From: Serilophus lunatus
Taxonomy: Eukaryota; Chordata; Aves; Passeriformes; Eurylaimidae
DNA: 64,000 nt
Direction: 5' to 3'
NCBI GenBank assembly: GCA_013399895.1
Contig: VXBA01004194.1
Location: 7,861-71,860 of the forward strand
A program made the position numbers and the translations under genes. Below are positions 15,501 through 25,700 of this stretch, in pieces (within the stretch, counting starts at the first letter, position 1; each line of letters opens with the position of its first letter). The notes under the pieces are model-generated. The model worked only from the letters and a program-made list of their open reading frames with translations, had not been told where the DNA came from and searched no databases.

Positions 15501-18500
15501 ATGGCTTCTAGCCCTTTCATAGTTAAGTGGATAGTTGCTTATTATCTGGATTCTACTTATTAAATTTACACTAGTACTATGAAGAGAGAAAGTCAAAAGC
15601 AAGTTCCTTATCATGAAGCAGTACCCAGGATCCAAAGCATCTTGTTTAGTACAAGATGAAGCAGTAATATACTGCTGTAATGTAAAATGGTATAAGGAAG
15701 GCAAAATTTGTAAGAATATACATTCTTCTTGAAATCTAATCCCAACTCGAAGAAGGAACTTAAAGTTACTGTCCTCTACAATTAGCTGTCAGTCCTTCTC
15801 TCTGCTCTAATCTAGAAATCCAGTCTTTTTTCTGTTGACTCCATGTATACTGGAGAACACAGGCATAAGACTGGAGACTTCCAAACAAGCATGCTAAACA
15901 AAAGGCTACACACAGCTTGTCACAAGTGAAATACTGAACAGTGCGTTGCCTTCAGTGCCTTCGAGGTTCAGATGCTTTCCTCAAAACTGCAGTAAAATGT
16001 ACTGTAGATTTGCAGGTGAAACCCATTTTTCATACTTATGCAAATTTTTTCTATTTTAAAGTTCCTTTTAATTATCAAAAAAGAAAGCAATGCTGCCTGC
16101 AGCACCCCTTTCCTATAGTAGTTCATAAGTTAAAGCATTTGTCTTCTCAAAAGTAAAGATCCAGATTCAGTTTTCTGCTGTCTGAAATGGCTTCAGTTTG
16201 TATTTTCTGCCTTTCTGGAGCACTGGCATCAACCATACTGGAGATGAGAAATTTCCACCCTTCATGTTGAAGGAGGTTTATCTAGCAAGAACAGATAAAT
16301 AGATAACACAAAATAAACTTTGTCCATAGAGAACACAGGATAAGTATAACTCTTGATCATTCTGTTTGCCTCAATCAACCTTGACTCTTTGACACTTTGA
16401 GAAGTGCAAGTGTAAAATCTATAGGAGACTATCTAGGACAAACAATAGATATGAAGAAATGGAAAAGCATCACAAAGCCATCTCCTCCATCCCAGAGGAA
16501 AGCAGGGAGAAATCTGTTGTTATGAAGAACATCTGTATTGGTTTGCATGGCAAGGTTATGTTAGTGAGGAGCTGGGGGGGTGGCTTTTGTAAGAAACTGC
16601 TAGAAACCTCTCCCATGTCCAACAGAGCCAATGCCAGCTGGTTCCAAAACAGACTTGCTCCTGACCAAGGCCAAGCCCATCAGCAATAGTGGTAGTGCCT
16701 CTAGGATATGAGGTTTAAGTGGAAGAAACTGGTGCAACAGCAATTACAGGCAGAGAGAGGAGTGAGAATATGTGAGAGCAAGAAAAGGGTCCATGCTGCA
16801 GCAGTTTGCTCCTGAAGGACTGCACCGTGTGGAAGCATCTCATGCTGGAATAGTATGTGAAGAATTTAGGTGCCTCATTACACCGAGAACCCACGTCAGG
16901 CTGCTGCACATTTGCTGTTTTTGTCAGAGAACCATAGTACCACTGAACACTGAGACAAACACTCAATTCAGACAAACAGGCTTCAACTGAGTCTAGCCAT
17001 GCTGTACACGTACAAGTATCTAGCTGAAGAAGGAGTGAGAAACATTACCAACTGTTCAGTCTTATTATCCTCGTTCCTTGTACTGTCTTTCAGCAACTGG
17101 ATCATCTTTTTCCAAAGCTGATGAAGCTCTGCCTTTTCTGCACCTTCCTCCTGTTTCATTTGTATTAGTTTCTGCCATGTTTCAGCCACCTGTCAACAGG
17201 AAAAAATGAACCATGCTGTTACCCTTTAAAGAGCAGGAGGTTCAATCTAAGAAAAGTCAACCCCATCACATTAAATGTTACTCTGTTGTTTATCCTAAAG
17301 TAACAACCTAGATTTACCTCCTTTCTGATACAAGCAATAACAACTTCCAAAGCATTGTGTGGGACCTGCCCACTTTCCAAGGTATAGTAAAAGAGGTAGA
17401 GAACATCAATACTATGAATTCTGACTCTGGTTCCTGGAGGAAATCAACAGTAAAAGATCTAAACAGTCCTTCAATAAACTCTGAATTAAAAAGCCTTATG
17501 GAATCTACAGCACTAACAGAGAAAGAACAACAGCAGCAGCCTATGTTGAAAGTCCAGTGCAGAAAAGTCAACAGAACTTAAAAGAACCTAAACAGAACTT
17601 ACAATACAACCACAAAGGCTAACTTCAGTTTCCTGTCCCACACAAAGCAAGTCTGCCTTATTAGCACTGAATTTAGTTTCAGAAAATGGTATACAAAGAG
17701 GTGCAAGCTAATAGACTTGAGCTGAAGCTATGTGCTATTTAAAATTTTCCACTGTTGGAGGTAAGATGGGAAGACAACATGGAGTTCAACTATGTATCAC
17801 CTCGTAAGAAAGCAACTTTTTCAAAGAGCAAAGGAACAGTGTAATTCCAAAATATCCATTCTGTAACATTATTACAGAAACTGCAGGAAACAATACTCAG
17901 GCATCTAACAACTCCACCTCATGGTACTGACAAGAGTCATGATTACTTCTGCAAAGCTTGTGCTGCTCTGGAATGTCTTTTTGCATCTTTATCATTGTGC
18001 TGGGAAAGCAATCGTTAAGACACAGGCAACTGAGTTCAGGTTGTGTACATATTCCACCTTACTCTCTGGAAAGAAGCATTAGGGACAGTCTAGGAAGGGA
18101 TCACCACAACTGTGAAGGGCTAATCAGACACCTAGAACTGGCCGGGTGAGGTGAGGGACACCTGACTCACACATACTGCATATAAATGGGCATTTCGGAT
18201 CATTCTTGACTTCTAGAAATAAAACAGAAGAATTATATTCTACCCTTTCACCCTGTATACTGGTAGTCTTTGTTGCTTTCTGACTGTTTATTGGATTGCA
18301 TCCAAATCTTATACAGTGGAAAAGAAATAAACATGATTAAAAGTAGTTCTTCCTGGTTGGGGTATATAAGAGGACCTTAAGTAGTCTGTAACCTAAAAAG
18401 TGGGGACTCCTTGATGAAAAATAATCCTGATCAAATGGAAAATTCTTGTTTGAAGAGAGAAAGTAAAGTACTTTAGCTACCTCTAAATATCTCTTTTCTT

Positions 18501-21047
18501 GATGATATAGTTCCACGAGCTTGTTACATACATCATACCACTTCTGCTTGTCACCACTAGAAAGGAGGAAGAAAAAACCCAAGAAACAAGCTAAGTTTTC
18601 CATATAATAGTATAATGTTTATCAAATTCTGACAGAAACAAAACTCGGTAGGCTGAGATGGCAATTAATATTTAGAGCAAATATTCCAGATCACCTCTAA
18701 GTTTTACTCATTGCTGCTCTTAACCCAAAAAAAAAAATTACTTTCAAGGACCGTACATTTCTTTCTGATCAATTTTTAAATAAAGGAAGCAAGTCAAATG
18801 CTCCCATTAGCTACAGTGACAGCTGAATTAAATTTGTTTAGAGCTGTACCTCTGGAATCAGATGGCATATATTCTGTGACCTTAAAGCAGAGAAAAATAA
18901 GCTTATTTATTAATGCAGGCAATGAACCATCAGAGCTTCAAGGCAGGGAGTTTAGACAGGAATAGGACAATACAGAATTCTCTAAACCATTAACCTCAAG
19001 TACAATTAAAATAAGAGTTTTTGCCCTACCAAAAGGGACAGGAACAAGAACCTTTATACAGGTGCAAAAGAACATAGTAAGAAGTGCTAATACACGGGCA
19101 TGAAAATGTTTTTAAGAAAGTCAAAGTCTATATTGTATAGCAGCAATGCCATTTACTGAACTAGAAATCTTAAGACCGAATTACGGCATTCAATATCCTT
19201 TACCTTTTATAGAGTTCCAAAAGTTTTTGGTAAACATCTGCTAAGTCTCCTTTGATATCTGTTTGGTTGGGTTTCTCATATAGATTTGCTAATCCCTTAA
19301 AAAACAAAAGGGATGAAAATAAGTAAGACGTGATGTCGACAGTCATGTGCTATGAGAACACTACCAGTTCTGCCTACAAAAATCACTGTATTGCCTTCAA
19401 CATGGTCAAGCGTTAGTGTTAAAATTGTTGAGCACGATTCCGCAAAATCTCCTGAATCTATTTACATCAAGTGAAAAGCTTTACTCTCTTTCTTCAGTAA
19501 TACGAACAACTCTTTGAAACTTGCATATATTTCATGATATTGGCTTCACAACAGACAATATACAAAGCAAAGCGCCAGGCTGTATGACAAAGTCTATGCA
19601 AAATATAGAATACATATAAGCAAGTATCAAGAAAGCCAGAATCTGATTGCACAAGTGAGGAAATTTCAACATACACTGAATTCAGGCCCAAACAGTTATA
19701 CTTTAAAATAGTATTTATACTGAATGAACCTTATTACCTGAGAAAAACATTGATGGTTGACATCAGCAACAGACTTAATATGCAGCCTTATGCTTCACCA
19801 ATCTCCAAATTGTATGTTGTAACTCTATATTATAATATGCTGCAATGCATACACCACTCAACAAACAGCTATTTTAAACATATACTTTTGCTTTAAGTAA
19901 CAACAAAATGCATTAACAACCCATTTGATGCTGAAATCCGGAAAAAAACCCATTACTAGATAAGACATTTTCTCTCCTCTAAGAGAAGTGCTGTTAAATG
20001 TTCCTTAAGCTACAAGCATAGTTATTTTTACACCAACAAATGTATTTGTTTCAATTCTCATTCTCCCTTGCACATTTCACAGCTAAGTAGTCTACATAAG
20101 AAAGACAAACCCAAATATACTGAAACTAAAGTTCACCGTGCCTTCACATTGCATGCATAAGAAATATGAACCTCAGTTACTCCAAACCTTCTGTGGAACT
20201 AAGGGCCTCAAGAAAATAAGATACAGTTCTTAGCTCTGCTCTGTTCCTCTATATAATTCCACAGTGACATTTTTTTAGGGAAACAAAAAGTGGACTTTCA
20301 CGTACCTGCCATGCCAGTAACTGGTTTGGTTCAAGTTCAATAGCCTTTTTATATGCTCCTTTGGCCTGATCAGGCTGCTCTAACTCAGCAGCTGCCAGGC
20401 CAATGAATACCCAGGCATTGTAGTTATTCTTTTCTTGCTTCAAGACTGCCTAGAGATACACAATTTTAAGTGAAACTGATGAAAGAAATGTAAGTTATAG
20501 ATCCATATTATTGAGTTTTATCACTGCAGTTAGGAGCCTTATTCTATATGGCAATACCAGAAGTTAAGTAACTTTTAAGAAAACACCAAGATCAGTAACT
20601 TCAGCTTTTTATGCTAGAGAATGCTTCATATCCGAAGTGTTCTGCCAGTAACGATATCTTTAGCTCTGCAATTACAGCGTTCCTGTGAGGTCTGGATTGG
20701 AAATGCATTTTTTCTCCCTTGTTCTAGACTTAATACTCTTACCACTACATGCAACCAAATGAAAAAGAAAGAGAAATAAAAGTTTATGTGTGGAAAACTA
20801 ACATGATCGATCAATGAAGTTAAATCTGAAAATCAATCTCAAGTATTATACGCCAATAGGATACCCCACTCTCTGTACTACCATACATCTGTAGGGATAT
20901 GGGAAGAGCAAGCAAAATGAGCAAAAAAACTTACTTTTCAAGTAAAAAACTCATTACCTTGCAATGTTTTAAGGCTTCCTTGTATTCTTTATTTCGTATT
21001 GCATCTCTAGCACTCTTCAATGCTGCTTTCACCTCCTTATTTGACAT
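444..21047 (-). CDS. SKIC3: SKIC3 (TTC37) 5' coding part, 17 exons, residues 1-702, 3' end outside the window
   Basis: Tetratricopeptide scaffold of the cytoplasmic SKI complex (with SKIC2 helicase and SKIC8), which feeds mRNA to the exosome for 3'-5' decay; human defects cause trichohepatoenteric syndrome (established knowledge). Seventeen minus-strand exons with GT/AG borders join without a frame break into 702 codons plus 2 nt. The product starts MSNKEVKAALKSARDAIR and follows human SKIC3 exon by exon. TPR-type helices are clear, for example YNAWVFIGLAAAELEQPDQA near residues 38-57, AEYHQYLGLTYWF in exon 13 and GCYRKAFELDETDEESG in exon 14. Human SKIC3 has 1564 residues, so rather less than half is present. 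The start at 21047 matches the family N-terminus and follows an 8-nt 5' UTR piece in the same exon. No stop or missing exon was found, so the gene appears functional. Confidence 0.96.
547..4615 (-). other. SKIC3 intron, 4.1 kb
   Basis: No exon-like segment with family similarity was found. Short ORFs on both strands (for example 1323-1682 and 2475-2828) lack any recognisable product. No clear transposon was seen. Confidence 0.65.
4616..4869 (-). CDS. SKIC3: SKIC3 coding exon 16
   Basis: 254 bp, residues 584-668 plus one base. Encodes LQAALRADPKDSNCWETLGE, AYLNRGSYSTALKSFRRANE and QQILKKSENYVPALK: two consecutive TPRs. Donor gtaata. Confidence 0.96.
5318..5442 (-). CDS. SKIC3: SKIC3 coding exon 15, beside a 20-base poly(A)
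   Basis: 125 bp, residues 543-583 plus two bases. Encodes DTALSILNDV, then AKWAWLHRGLYYLRNGQPSQ and AVA; the leftover GA joins T of exon 16 to make D. The acceptor is a run of T on the minus strand followed by AG. That run is the homopolymer at 5445-5464, so nearly the whole polypyrimidine tract is one mononucleotide repeat. The exon is easy to miss because two plus-strand ORFs overlap it. Confidence 0.93.
5875..6054 (-). CDS. SKIC3: SKIC3 coding exon 14
   Basis: 180 bp, residues 483-542, phase 0. Encodes AAKLDSYLGSAFFYLGNYYR and GCYRKAFELDETDEESG, ending VELGDM before gtattg. Confidence 0.96.
7157..7283 (-). CDS. SKIC3: SKIC3 coding exon 13
   Basis: 127 bp, residues 440-482, ends in phase 0. 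Encodes SFLNAVERKPDTAEYHQYLG and LTYWFMSDETKKDKGKALTQ, one of the best conserved TPRs of the family. Confidence 0.96.
7396..7499 (-). CDS. SKIC3: SKIC3 coding exon 12
   Basis: 104 bp, residues 406-439 plus two bases. Encodes ISQELLLSHPDLAESHALEG and YIHYSLKNYEQAEK. Lies 89 bp from exon 11. Confidence 0.94.
7589..7675 (-). CDS. SKIC3: SKIC3 coding exon 11
   Basis: 87 bp, residues 377-405, phase 0. Encodes IVDASSDPVVSAIRGQAYLN and KGLMDQASK. Acceptor tctag, donor gttagt. Confidence 0.93.
8325..8458 (-). CDS. SKIC3: SKIC3 coding exon 10
   Basis: 134 bp, residues 332-376, ends in phase 0. Encodes ALEALGNLEGPN and LQLKAETLIKIGDADAAEEA followed by IKALDQ. Donor gtattt. Confidence 0.95.
8459..11199 (-). 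other. SKIC3 intron, 2.7 kb
   Basis: AT-rich and without an exon between residues 331 and 332. A plus-strand ORF at 9254-9628 is the longest feature and looks fortuitous. Confidence 0.65.
11200..11301 (-). CDS. SKIC3: SKIC3 coding exon 9
   Basis: 102 bp, residues 298-331 plus one base. Encodes CPEAWHYLGEAQVKIHKHRN and AVLSCNQ, a TPR helix pair. Acceptor actag, donor gtaact. Confidence 0.94.
11302..14759 (-). other. SKIC3 introns around exon 8
   Basis: Apart from exon 8 (12898-13038), this stretch is AT-rich intron with short A and T runs only. Confidence 0.6.
12898..13038 (-). CDS. SKIC3: SKIC3 coding exon 8
   Basis: 141 bp, residues 251-297 plus one base. Encodes GALSGEALHCCSRLLEMDA, then IKCLQEKKYKEAVKSLTE, a TPR repeat. 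Acceptor aacag, donor gtaaat. Confidence 0.94.
14760..14868 (-). CDS. SKIC3: SKIC3 coding exon 7
   Basis: 109 bp, residues 215-250 plus one base. Encodes FPHEAARLKKACNDMMALYP and TTSYPLEVLCLHFVHA. Only 96 bp separate it from exon 6. Donor gtgagt. Confidence 0.94.
14965..15063 (-). CDS. SKIC3: SKIC3 coding exon 6
   Basis: 99 bp, residues 182-214, phase 0. Encodes LLSAFEHAVNSADIIPGEDH and QNLYKDFIQCLSK, which lines up with LLFTAFENAL...FIQSLSK of human SKIC3. Acceptor tttcag, donor gtaagg. Confidence 0.94.
15204..15528 (-). mobile_element. CR1 LINE 3' fragment, antisense to the plus strand
   Basis: Read on the minus strand, this matches the terminal part of avian CR1. On the plus strand the order is GGAGCATCAACTGACTTTTT, then CACCCTATTGGTAAAGAAATG, then AACCATTCCCACACATTCT, then a CCTCAGCCTCTTCTTCTCC-like stretch. 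These are complements of the usual CR1 sections encoding and following the end of ORF2. It is strongly diverged and 5' truncated, and it lies inside a SKIC3 intron in the same sense as the gene. Confidence 0.75.
16534..16870 (+). repeat. LTR fragment of an avian ERV family (5' portion)
   Basis: Begins TGTATTGGTTTGCATGGCAA and continues with GAGCCAATGCCAGCTGGTTCC and a GGCCAAGCCCATCAGCAA block. The same blocks occur in inverted order at 37342-36520, so two copies of one family are present. It ends around a CCTGAAGGACTGCACC unit that resembles the short internal repeats of this LTR type. I recognise it as a widespread bird ERV (probably ERVL) LTR; the library name is not certain. Confidence 0.7.
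17049..17189 (-). CDS. SKIC3: SKIC3 coding exon 5
   Basis: 141 bp, residues 135-181, phase 0. Encodes VAETWQKLIQMKQEEGAEKA, LHQLWKKMIQLLKD and the hydrophilic STRNEDNKTEQL linker. Acceptor ttgacag, donor gtaatg. Confidence 0.95.
17190..18480 (-). other. SKIC3 intron, 1.3 kb
   Basis: No exon or repeat recognised; an open plus-strand stretch at 17357-17581 has no homologue that I know. Confidence 0.6.
18481..18556 (-). CDS. SKIC3: SKIC3 coding exon 4
   Basis: 76 bp, residues 109-134. Encodes SGDKQKWYDVCNKLVELYHQ and EKRYLE, ending before gtagct. Starts with one base completing the AG left by exon 3. Confidence 0.95.
19204..19295 (-). CDS. SKIC3: SKIC3 coding exon 3
   Basis: 92 bp, residues 79-108 plus two bases of codon 109. 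Encodes GLANLYEKPNQTDIKGDLAD and VYQKLLELYK. Its phase-2 end is completed by exon 4. It is hidden in a region with no long ORF and was placed by splice sites and family sequence. Confidence 0.94.
19296..20305 (-). other. SKIC3 intron, 1.0 kb
   Basis: AT-rich intron between exons 2 and 3, nothing further seen. Confidence 0.65.
20306..20449 (-). CDS. SKIC3: SKIC3 coding exon 2
   Basis: 144 bp, residues 31-78, phase 0 to 0. Encodes AVLKQEKNNYNAWVFIGLAA and the rest of the first full TPR (ELEPNQLLAWQ). Acceptor ctctag, donor gtacgt. Confidence 0.96.
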
Positions 21048-21055
21048 TGTTGCTG
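20958..21055 (-). CDS. SKIC3: SKIC3 coding exon 1 (ATG at 21047)
   Basis: Encodes residues 1-30, from MSNKEVKAALK to ALKHCK, ending in phase 0 before gtaatg. Bases 21048-21055 are 5' UTR after the tttag acceptor. The first TPR helix starts here. Confidence 0.94.
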
Positions 21056-22368
21056 CTAAATAAAAGGGCATATAATCAGTTCTTGTAAAAAGGTATAGTG
21101 ACACATATAAAATGTTTATATCTTATTGTAATTAGAGAGAATGTTAAACACAGAAATATAGTGCAATATGACAAAATGCATATAACACTAAAAACTACTG
21201 AAAGCAACTATATTGTTAAAATTACTAAGTTTTAGCACCAAGACAGAACTACGTCAGTATTCCAAACAGTTAAATGATACAAGTAGCTACTGCAGAATGA
21301 AACATTAGTGGCAGACTGAGATACTTTTAAGTAGGAGAGGTGCCATAAGAGTTGTTAATCAGACTCTGCGAAAACACCGTGAATGTAGCAACTCCTCTTT
21401 ATAAAAGAAACCAGTCACTGCGCGGCACTTAAGAAGAGTTATTTCCCTGGACGTGTGTTCAAGGGATTGCTAAAACCAGGGGTTTTCTTGCAGGCTTTTT
21501 GCAGCAGTGCAATGGCCAGCCCGTCATTGACATGGGTGTGGCTCACCACGCTCTTCTTCCTTCACACACACTTAGGGCAGAGCCTGCTTCTGATTACGGC
21601 CATGATTTGAAAGAGAATAAGCATTTAAGGACACGCCAAAGGCACACTCACACTTTTGAACTTCAAAATAATCATGCACAGTTTGAGTGTATGCGGTAAA
21701 TATTTTGCCTTAAATGAACTTTAGAAACGCCACTGTCAAAGCTGCCTAGGTGGGATGAGGCTGAGAAACAGCGGTGCTGGCGCCGGCACCAAGAGATGGG
21801 AAAGGTGACCAGCTGAAAAACAAAAAAACTTTTTAGCAGCTGAAAACCAAAATTAAAGAATGGCTGAAGGTCCTAGTGATAACTTAGTAATGAAAGGACA
21901 TAACATGAGAGCGAATTTCAAAGTCCCTTTTAAAACCCATAAAGAAATCTGTCGAACTTGCATTGCTCCGCAGCTCCGGGATATTTGTTCCTGTGAGGGC
22001 ACTGGCGCCTCGGTCACCACAGGNNNNNNNNCTCCCCCCCCACGGCCCCCCCCGCCGCAGGCACCGTCCGGGAGGAGCTCCACTGCCACCTGCAGAGAAC
22101 ACACGCACCCCTCAGTGCGGACCCGGGCAGGGCACGACGGCCGCGACCCTCCCTCGCACCGAGCCCGCCCAGCCCAGCCCGGGCCGGGCCGCGCTCGGGG
22201 ACTGGGGCCCGCAGGCCGCCCGGGGAGGCGAGACGCGCCCGCAGCCCCTCCGACCGCAGCCGCTTGCCCCGCCGTGGGCCAGGACGGCAGCTGTCGGTGC
22301 GGGGAAAGCCGCGGCTGCCGCAGCCCAGCCGAGCCGTGCCGGATCCCTGCCCTTCGCCGCCGCCTTAC
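21056..22368 (-). other. SKIC3 first intron (inferred)
   Basis: Runs from the inferred donor in the CpG island to the acceptor before the first coding exon. The first 350 bp next to the promoter are very GC-rich, and the rest is ordinary. It includes the N gap. Confidence 0.5.
22024..22031. other. Assembly gap of 8 N
   Basis: Eight unknown bases precede a C-rich stretch (CTCCCCCCCCACGGCCCCCC). This is the type of GC-rich sequence that is often lost in assembly, so the true length is unknown. Confidence 0.97.
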
Positions 22369-22461
22369 CAGCGCCCCCGCCACATGGGGCCGCCGGCCGC
22401 GCGCAGGCGTACTCCTACCTCGGGGTAGCGACGTGTCCAGTCGCCAGCCATTTCCCCTTGG

Positions 22462-22480
22462 GCACTGTGGGAGATGTAGT
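22462..22480 (-). promoter_or_regulatory. ZNF143/THAP11-like element 1
   Basis: The minus strand reads ACTACATCTCCCACAGTGC, close to the known ACTACAANTCCCANNATGC consensus (Staf binding site). Confidence 0.75.
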
Positions 22481-22522
22481 TCTCGTCTCCTGGGGCGCAC
22501 CGGAAGGTGTCTTGGGCCCGGG

Positions 22523-22540
22523 GCACCCTGGGAGCTGTAG
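22523..22540 (-). promoter_or_regulatory. ZNF143/THAP11-like element 2
   Basis: The minus strand reads CTACAGCTCCCAGGGTGC, the same consensus as element 1, in the same orientation and about 61 bp away. Confidence 0.75.
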
Positions 22541-22641
22541 GCCGGGGCGCCGCCATGTCCCTCGCTGCGGGAGGGGCTCCGTCATCTGCTCTCGGAGCCG
22601 CTGCCGCCCCGGTGCGGGGCCAGGGGGCCGCAGGGCGGGCG

Positions 22642-22779
22642 ATGCGGGGCGGAGACCCGCTGAGGCGGGCTGGGCTGGCCCTGCTCCTCATGGCCACCGG
22701 GGCGGGGGCGGCGCCGCTGCCCGCCGCCCCTGGGGACCAGTCCCGGTCCAGCGTGGTGCTTGTGGCCTGCGACTCCCTG
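22642..22779 (+). CDS. ARSK: ARSK exon 1 (start codon chosen at 22642)
   Basis: 46 codons: signal peptide, a short proline/alanine spacer and SRSSVVLVACDSL. Ends in phase 0 before gtgagt. It lies wholly in the CpG island. The upstream in-frame ATG at 22555 has a better Kozak context but would bury the signal peptide behind 29 residues. Confidence 0.85.
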
Positions 22780-25700
22780 GTGAGTGGCCGGAAAGAGAGG
22801 CTGAGGGAGGGAGGAGGGTGGGAAAACTCTGCATTGTCCTGGACGGAATGGCCGAGGGTATAGCCATTCCATCCAGGGGCGGAGGAGCCTGTCAGGAGAA
22901 CGGGGAACGGCAGCTGCTGCTGGGACAGGTGTGTAAAGTGAGTGGTCTTCTGTAGAAAAGGAAAGGAAGGTCACTAAACCCTGTTACCCTTGCTATTGTA
23001 AGTCCTAAGAATGTTAGACTTTCGCAACAGATGAGATAGAGGGTTTCTGTAATCACAGATGAAATGACTGAGCATCGCATAACTGATTTACTTGGGCTCG
23101 GCTGTTAGGTGTAACAACACAATAGACTTGTCAGATGTGTATCTACAGCTAAAAGGATAAAGGAACCACTAAATATCCAGTGGCCTCATTACAGTGATTT
23201 ATTGATACATTTGGTTTAATCTGCGGACAGGTAGAAAAGACTGCTCTTTTTTCCCCATGCACAAATTCTAAGTATGTTTCCTTGCACACACATAAAGACA
23301 GCATATTTTCTCACTTCTAATTGCCCACCCAGCATATTGGAAATGCTTTGATGAAGGTTTTACTCTGAGGAGCTTTGGTTTCTCTGCTTCATCTCCTTAC
23401 TGTGGAATGAAACATAAGGTCTGTGGTATTACTTCCAAGGGCTTTTACATCCCATCACTTCTCATTCACTTTTGAGAAGTCTTGATTCCCAACCTCCTCA
23501 AGATTCCATCCTTGACTGCTCAGAGCACTTGACTTTTTGCCTGTTGCCTGTCCTTTGGACGAATTCTTCCTAAATATTTGGTAAAATATATGTTAAATAT
23601 ATATATATACAGTAAAAAATGTTTTGTAAAATATTTGTATTATATTTTTTCAAATGCTATCTTAAAACACATTTGCTGTCATTTCAAAGATAAAGCTTTT
23701 ATCAACTTTCCTTCTCTTGACTCTGTTCTTTATTTGTGCATATTGTCTCTCATAATTTTTCAAAGTAATGCATGTTTTTTTCTCCAAATTTTCAGCTTTT
23801 ACTAAAATTCTTATTTACCCATAGTCAAAGTTACAGTACTGAAGGTCCTGGGGGTTGGTCAGTATTCATTTTATCTCCACATACTAGCAGAAGCTGCGGA
23901 CAAATCTTAGTTTTGCTTCTCTGTAAACAGGAAAATTCTCATGACTGTATTACAAGGATTAAGGAGGTAACCCTTACACAAAAGTAAAATCCTAGACATT
24001 TTTATATTCTTACATAAACAATTAAGACCAAAGTGCTGTTTTTTAAAAGTGCCATATTTGCATAATGCATATGAAGAAGATTATGTTAAAAGAAAGCTTG
24101 TGGTTTTTAAGCTTTTTTTTCCCTGAGATGGATTTGAAGGCAGAGATAGATGAATCATTTTGATCACATCATGAGTAGAGAACAGGAAGGGTTGGGTACT
24201 GCTGAAAGTATCCGTTTTTCTGGAAAAAAAGAGCTAAAGTCCTGCAGGCTGGTGAAAGTTCTGTGCTTTCATTAGAAAGCCTTTGTTGGGGGTCATGTTG
24301 CCTATGAAAAGAGTCACACCTATTTTGTCAAGTGTGACAAAAATTTTCAGTGATGCTGGACTGAGTTTGGCTTCCAGAACAGTGACCGTTTGGTTTAACA
24401 GCCAGCTTTGTGTTGCTGTGTCACATCACGATTGTGCTTTCTGCACATTTCCTGGTGACAAATGCTAGTAGGGAGTTCAGGTCCTGAACTGATACTTTAG
24501 GTAAACTGAGTGATGACAACAGGCTTTGCTTGCAATGCAGCTCCAGTTCCTGGAAGAAATGTGCTTGTGTTAAAATAATTTTATTTCCTTAGATATTTCA
24601 AAACCTGCAAATCCTACACAGTTCTTAGAGGGTAGATTTCCAGAAACAGCTCTGAGATTTCACCTTCTCACCCTGTTCAAGGACAGAAATGTCACTGAAT
24701 ATCTGCATCACCTATAGAAATTTAATCATGTTACAGTGTACCAAGGATGCCATGACACAAAGTATACAGAATTCTTTTGCTAATGTGCCACTGAATCAAT
24801 GTGTGTCACAGTATAAAAATGATGAATTATTGTCTCCAGCTGTTCAAACAATATCTTTGTTGAAGAAACTTGAGAGTGTATTGTTGACAGTACCACACAT
24901 CAGTTATGTACTTCAGTTGCGGTTTAGGAATGGTATTCTCCAATTTAGTATTCCCACTGAAACCACTGTAAACCATGTACCCCTTGCTCACTGCCCCCTC
25001 TCTCTCCCTCTCCCCTTGGCGGGCTGGAGGCCTAAAAAGTAAAGATTACAGATTGGAACAAGAACTCTTTACTGGAAACAGCAATGAGGTAAGGAAGCGA
25101 ACAGTAACAGCAACAACATTAGTAACAAAAGTGTACAAGAGAGGTGAGTGGTTCACATGCAAATACTCACCACTCTATCATGCAGTGCCCAACAATATTG
25201 GAGCCCAACAGTACCACTGCCACACTACTCCAGCCTAAAAGGGACACCATCCTGGAAAATGATGGGAGATGGTATAAAATAACCTCCATGTCCTAGCCAT
25301 GTTCCATCCTGGCTACTGCAGAAATTAAACCTGTCTTGGTTGGAACAAGGAGAACTTTCTGAAGAGGAATTTTGTAGCAAATTAAGCCATGGACTTTTGT
25401 TGTCTTGCAAGAAGAGATGCTTTATTGCTACACATTGTCATTTTTATGCCTTTAGAGCAAAGTTCTGCACAATACATTTGTTGTCTTAGTTTGGGGATTT
25501 CCAGACCATTGTCCAGTCAGCTTTGGTGGTCTGTCCAAGATGTGATTCTTCTTCAATCAGGTTATTGGTCACACACCTGTTTCTATCTTCTGCTGCTTCT
25601 TCATCTGTGATACAACAATGTATCTACTTGAAATTTCCAACTAGCTAAACCTCAGTTATAATTACCTATAAACCTTTTAACCATTCCAGTGCCATTACAG

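Larger units (their letters stand above)
22369..22540 (-). other. SKIC3: Probable SKIC3 non-coding first exon (5' UTR)
   Basis: The first coding exon has an acceptor only 8 nt before its ATG, so a separate 5' UTR exon must exist upstream. The best minus-strand donor in the CpG island reads GCGCTG then gtaaggcggc, with the exon edge at 22369. The transcription start is not visible; the upper limit given is the outer ZNF143-like site. The inferred first intron would be 21056-22368. Confidence 0.55.
22040..22800. promoter_or_regulatory. Bidirectional CpG-island promoter of SKIC3 and ARSK
   Basis: About 750 bp of GC-rich, CpG-dense sequence lies between the SKIC3 5' UTR exon (minus) and ARSK exon 1 (plus). 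No TATA box is apparent. It contains two ZNF143-like elements, an NRF1-like GCGCGCAGGCG near 22400 and a YY1-like GCCGCCATGTC at 22550-22560. Divergent housekeeping genes commonly share such islands. Confidence 0.9.

Noticed and set aside
21860..22955. Long overlapping GC-rich ORFs on both strands (up to 330 aa) across the CpG island
   Set aside because: Stop codons are rare by composition, the frames run through the N gap, and the products are low-complexity Pro/Arg/Ala/Gly. Only the ARSK exon 1 part has family support.
23591..23607. (AT)n run and a similar one near 40377
   Set aside because: Too short and ordinary to carry meaning beyond simple repeats.
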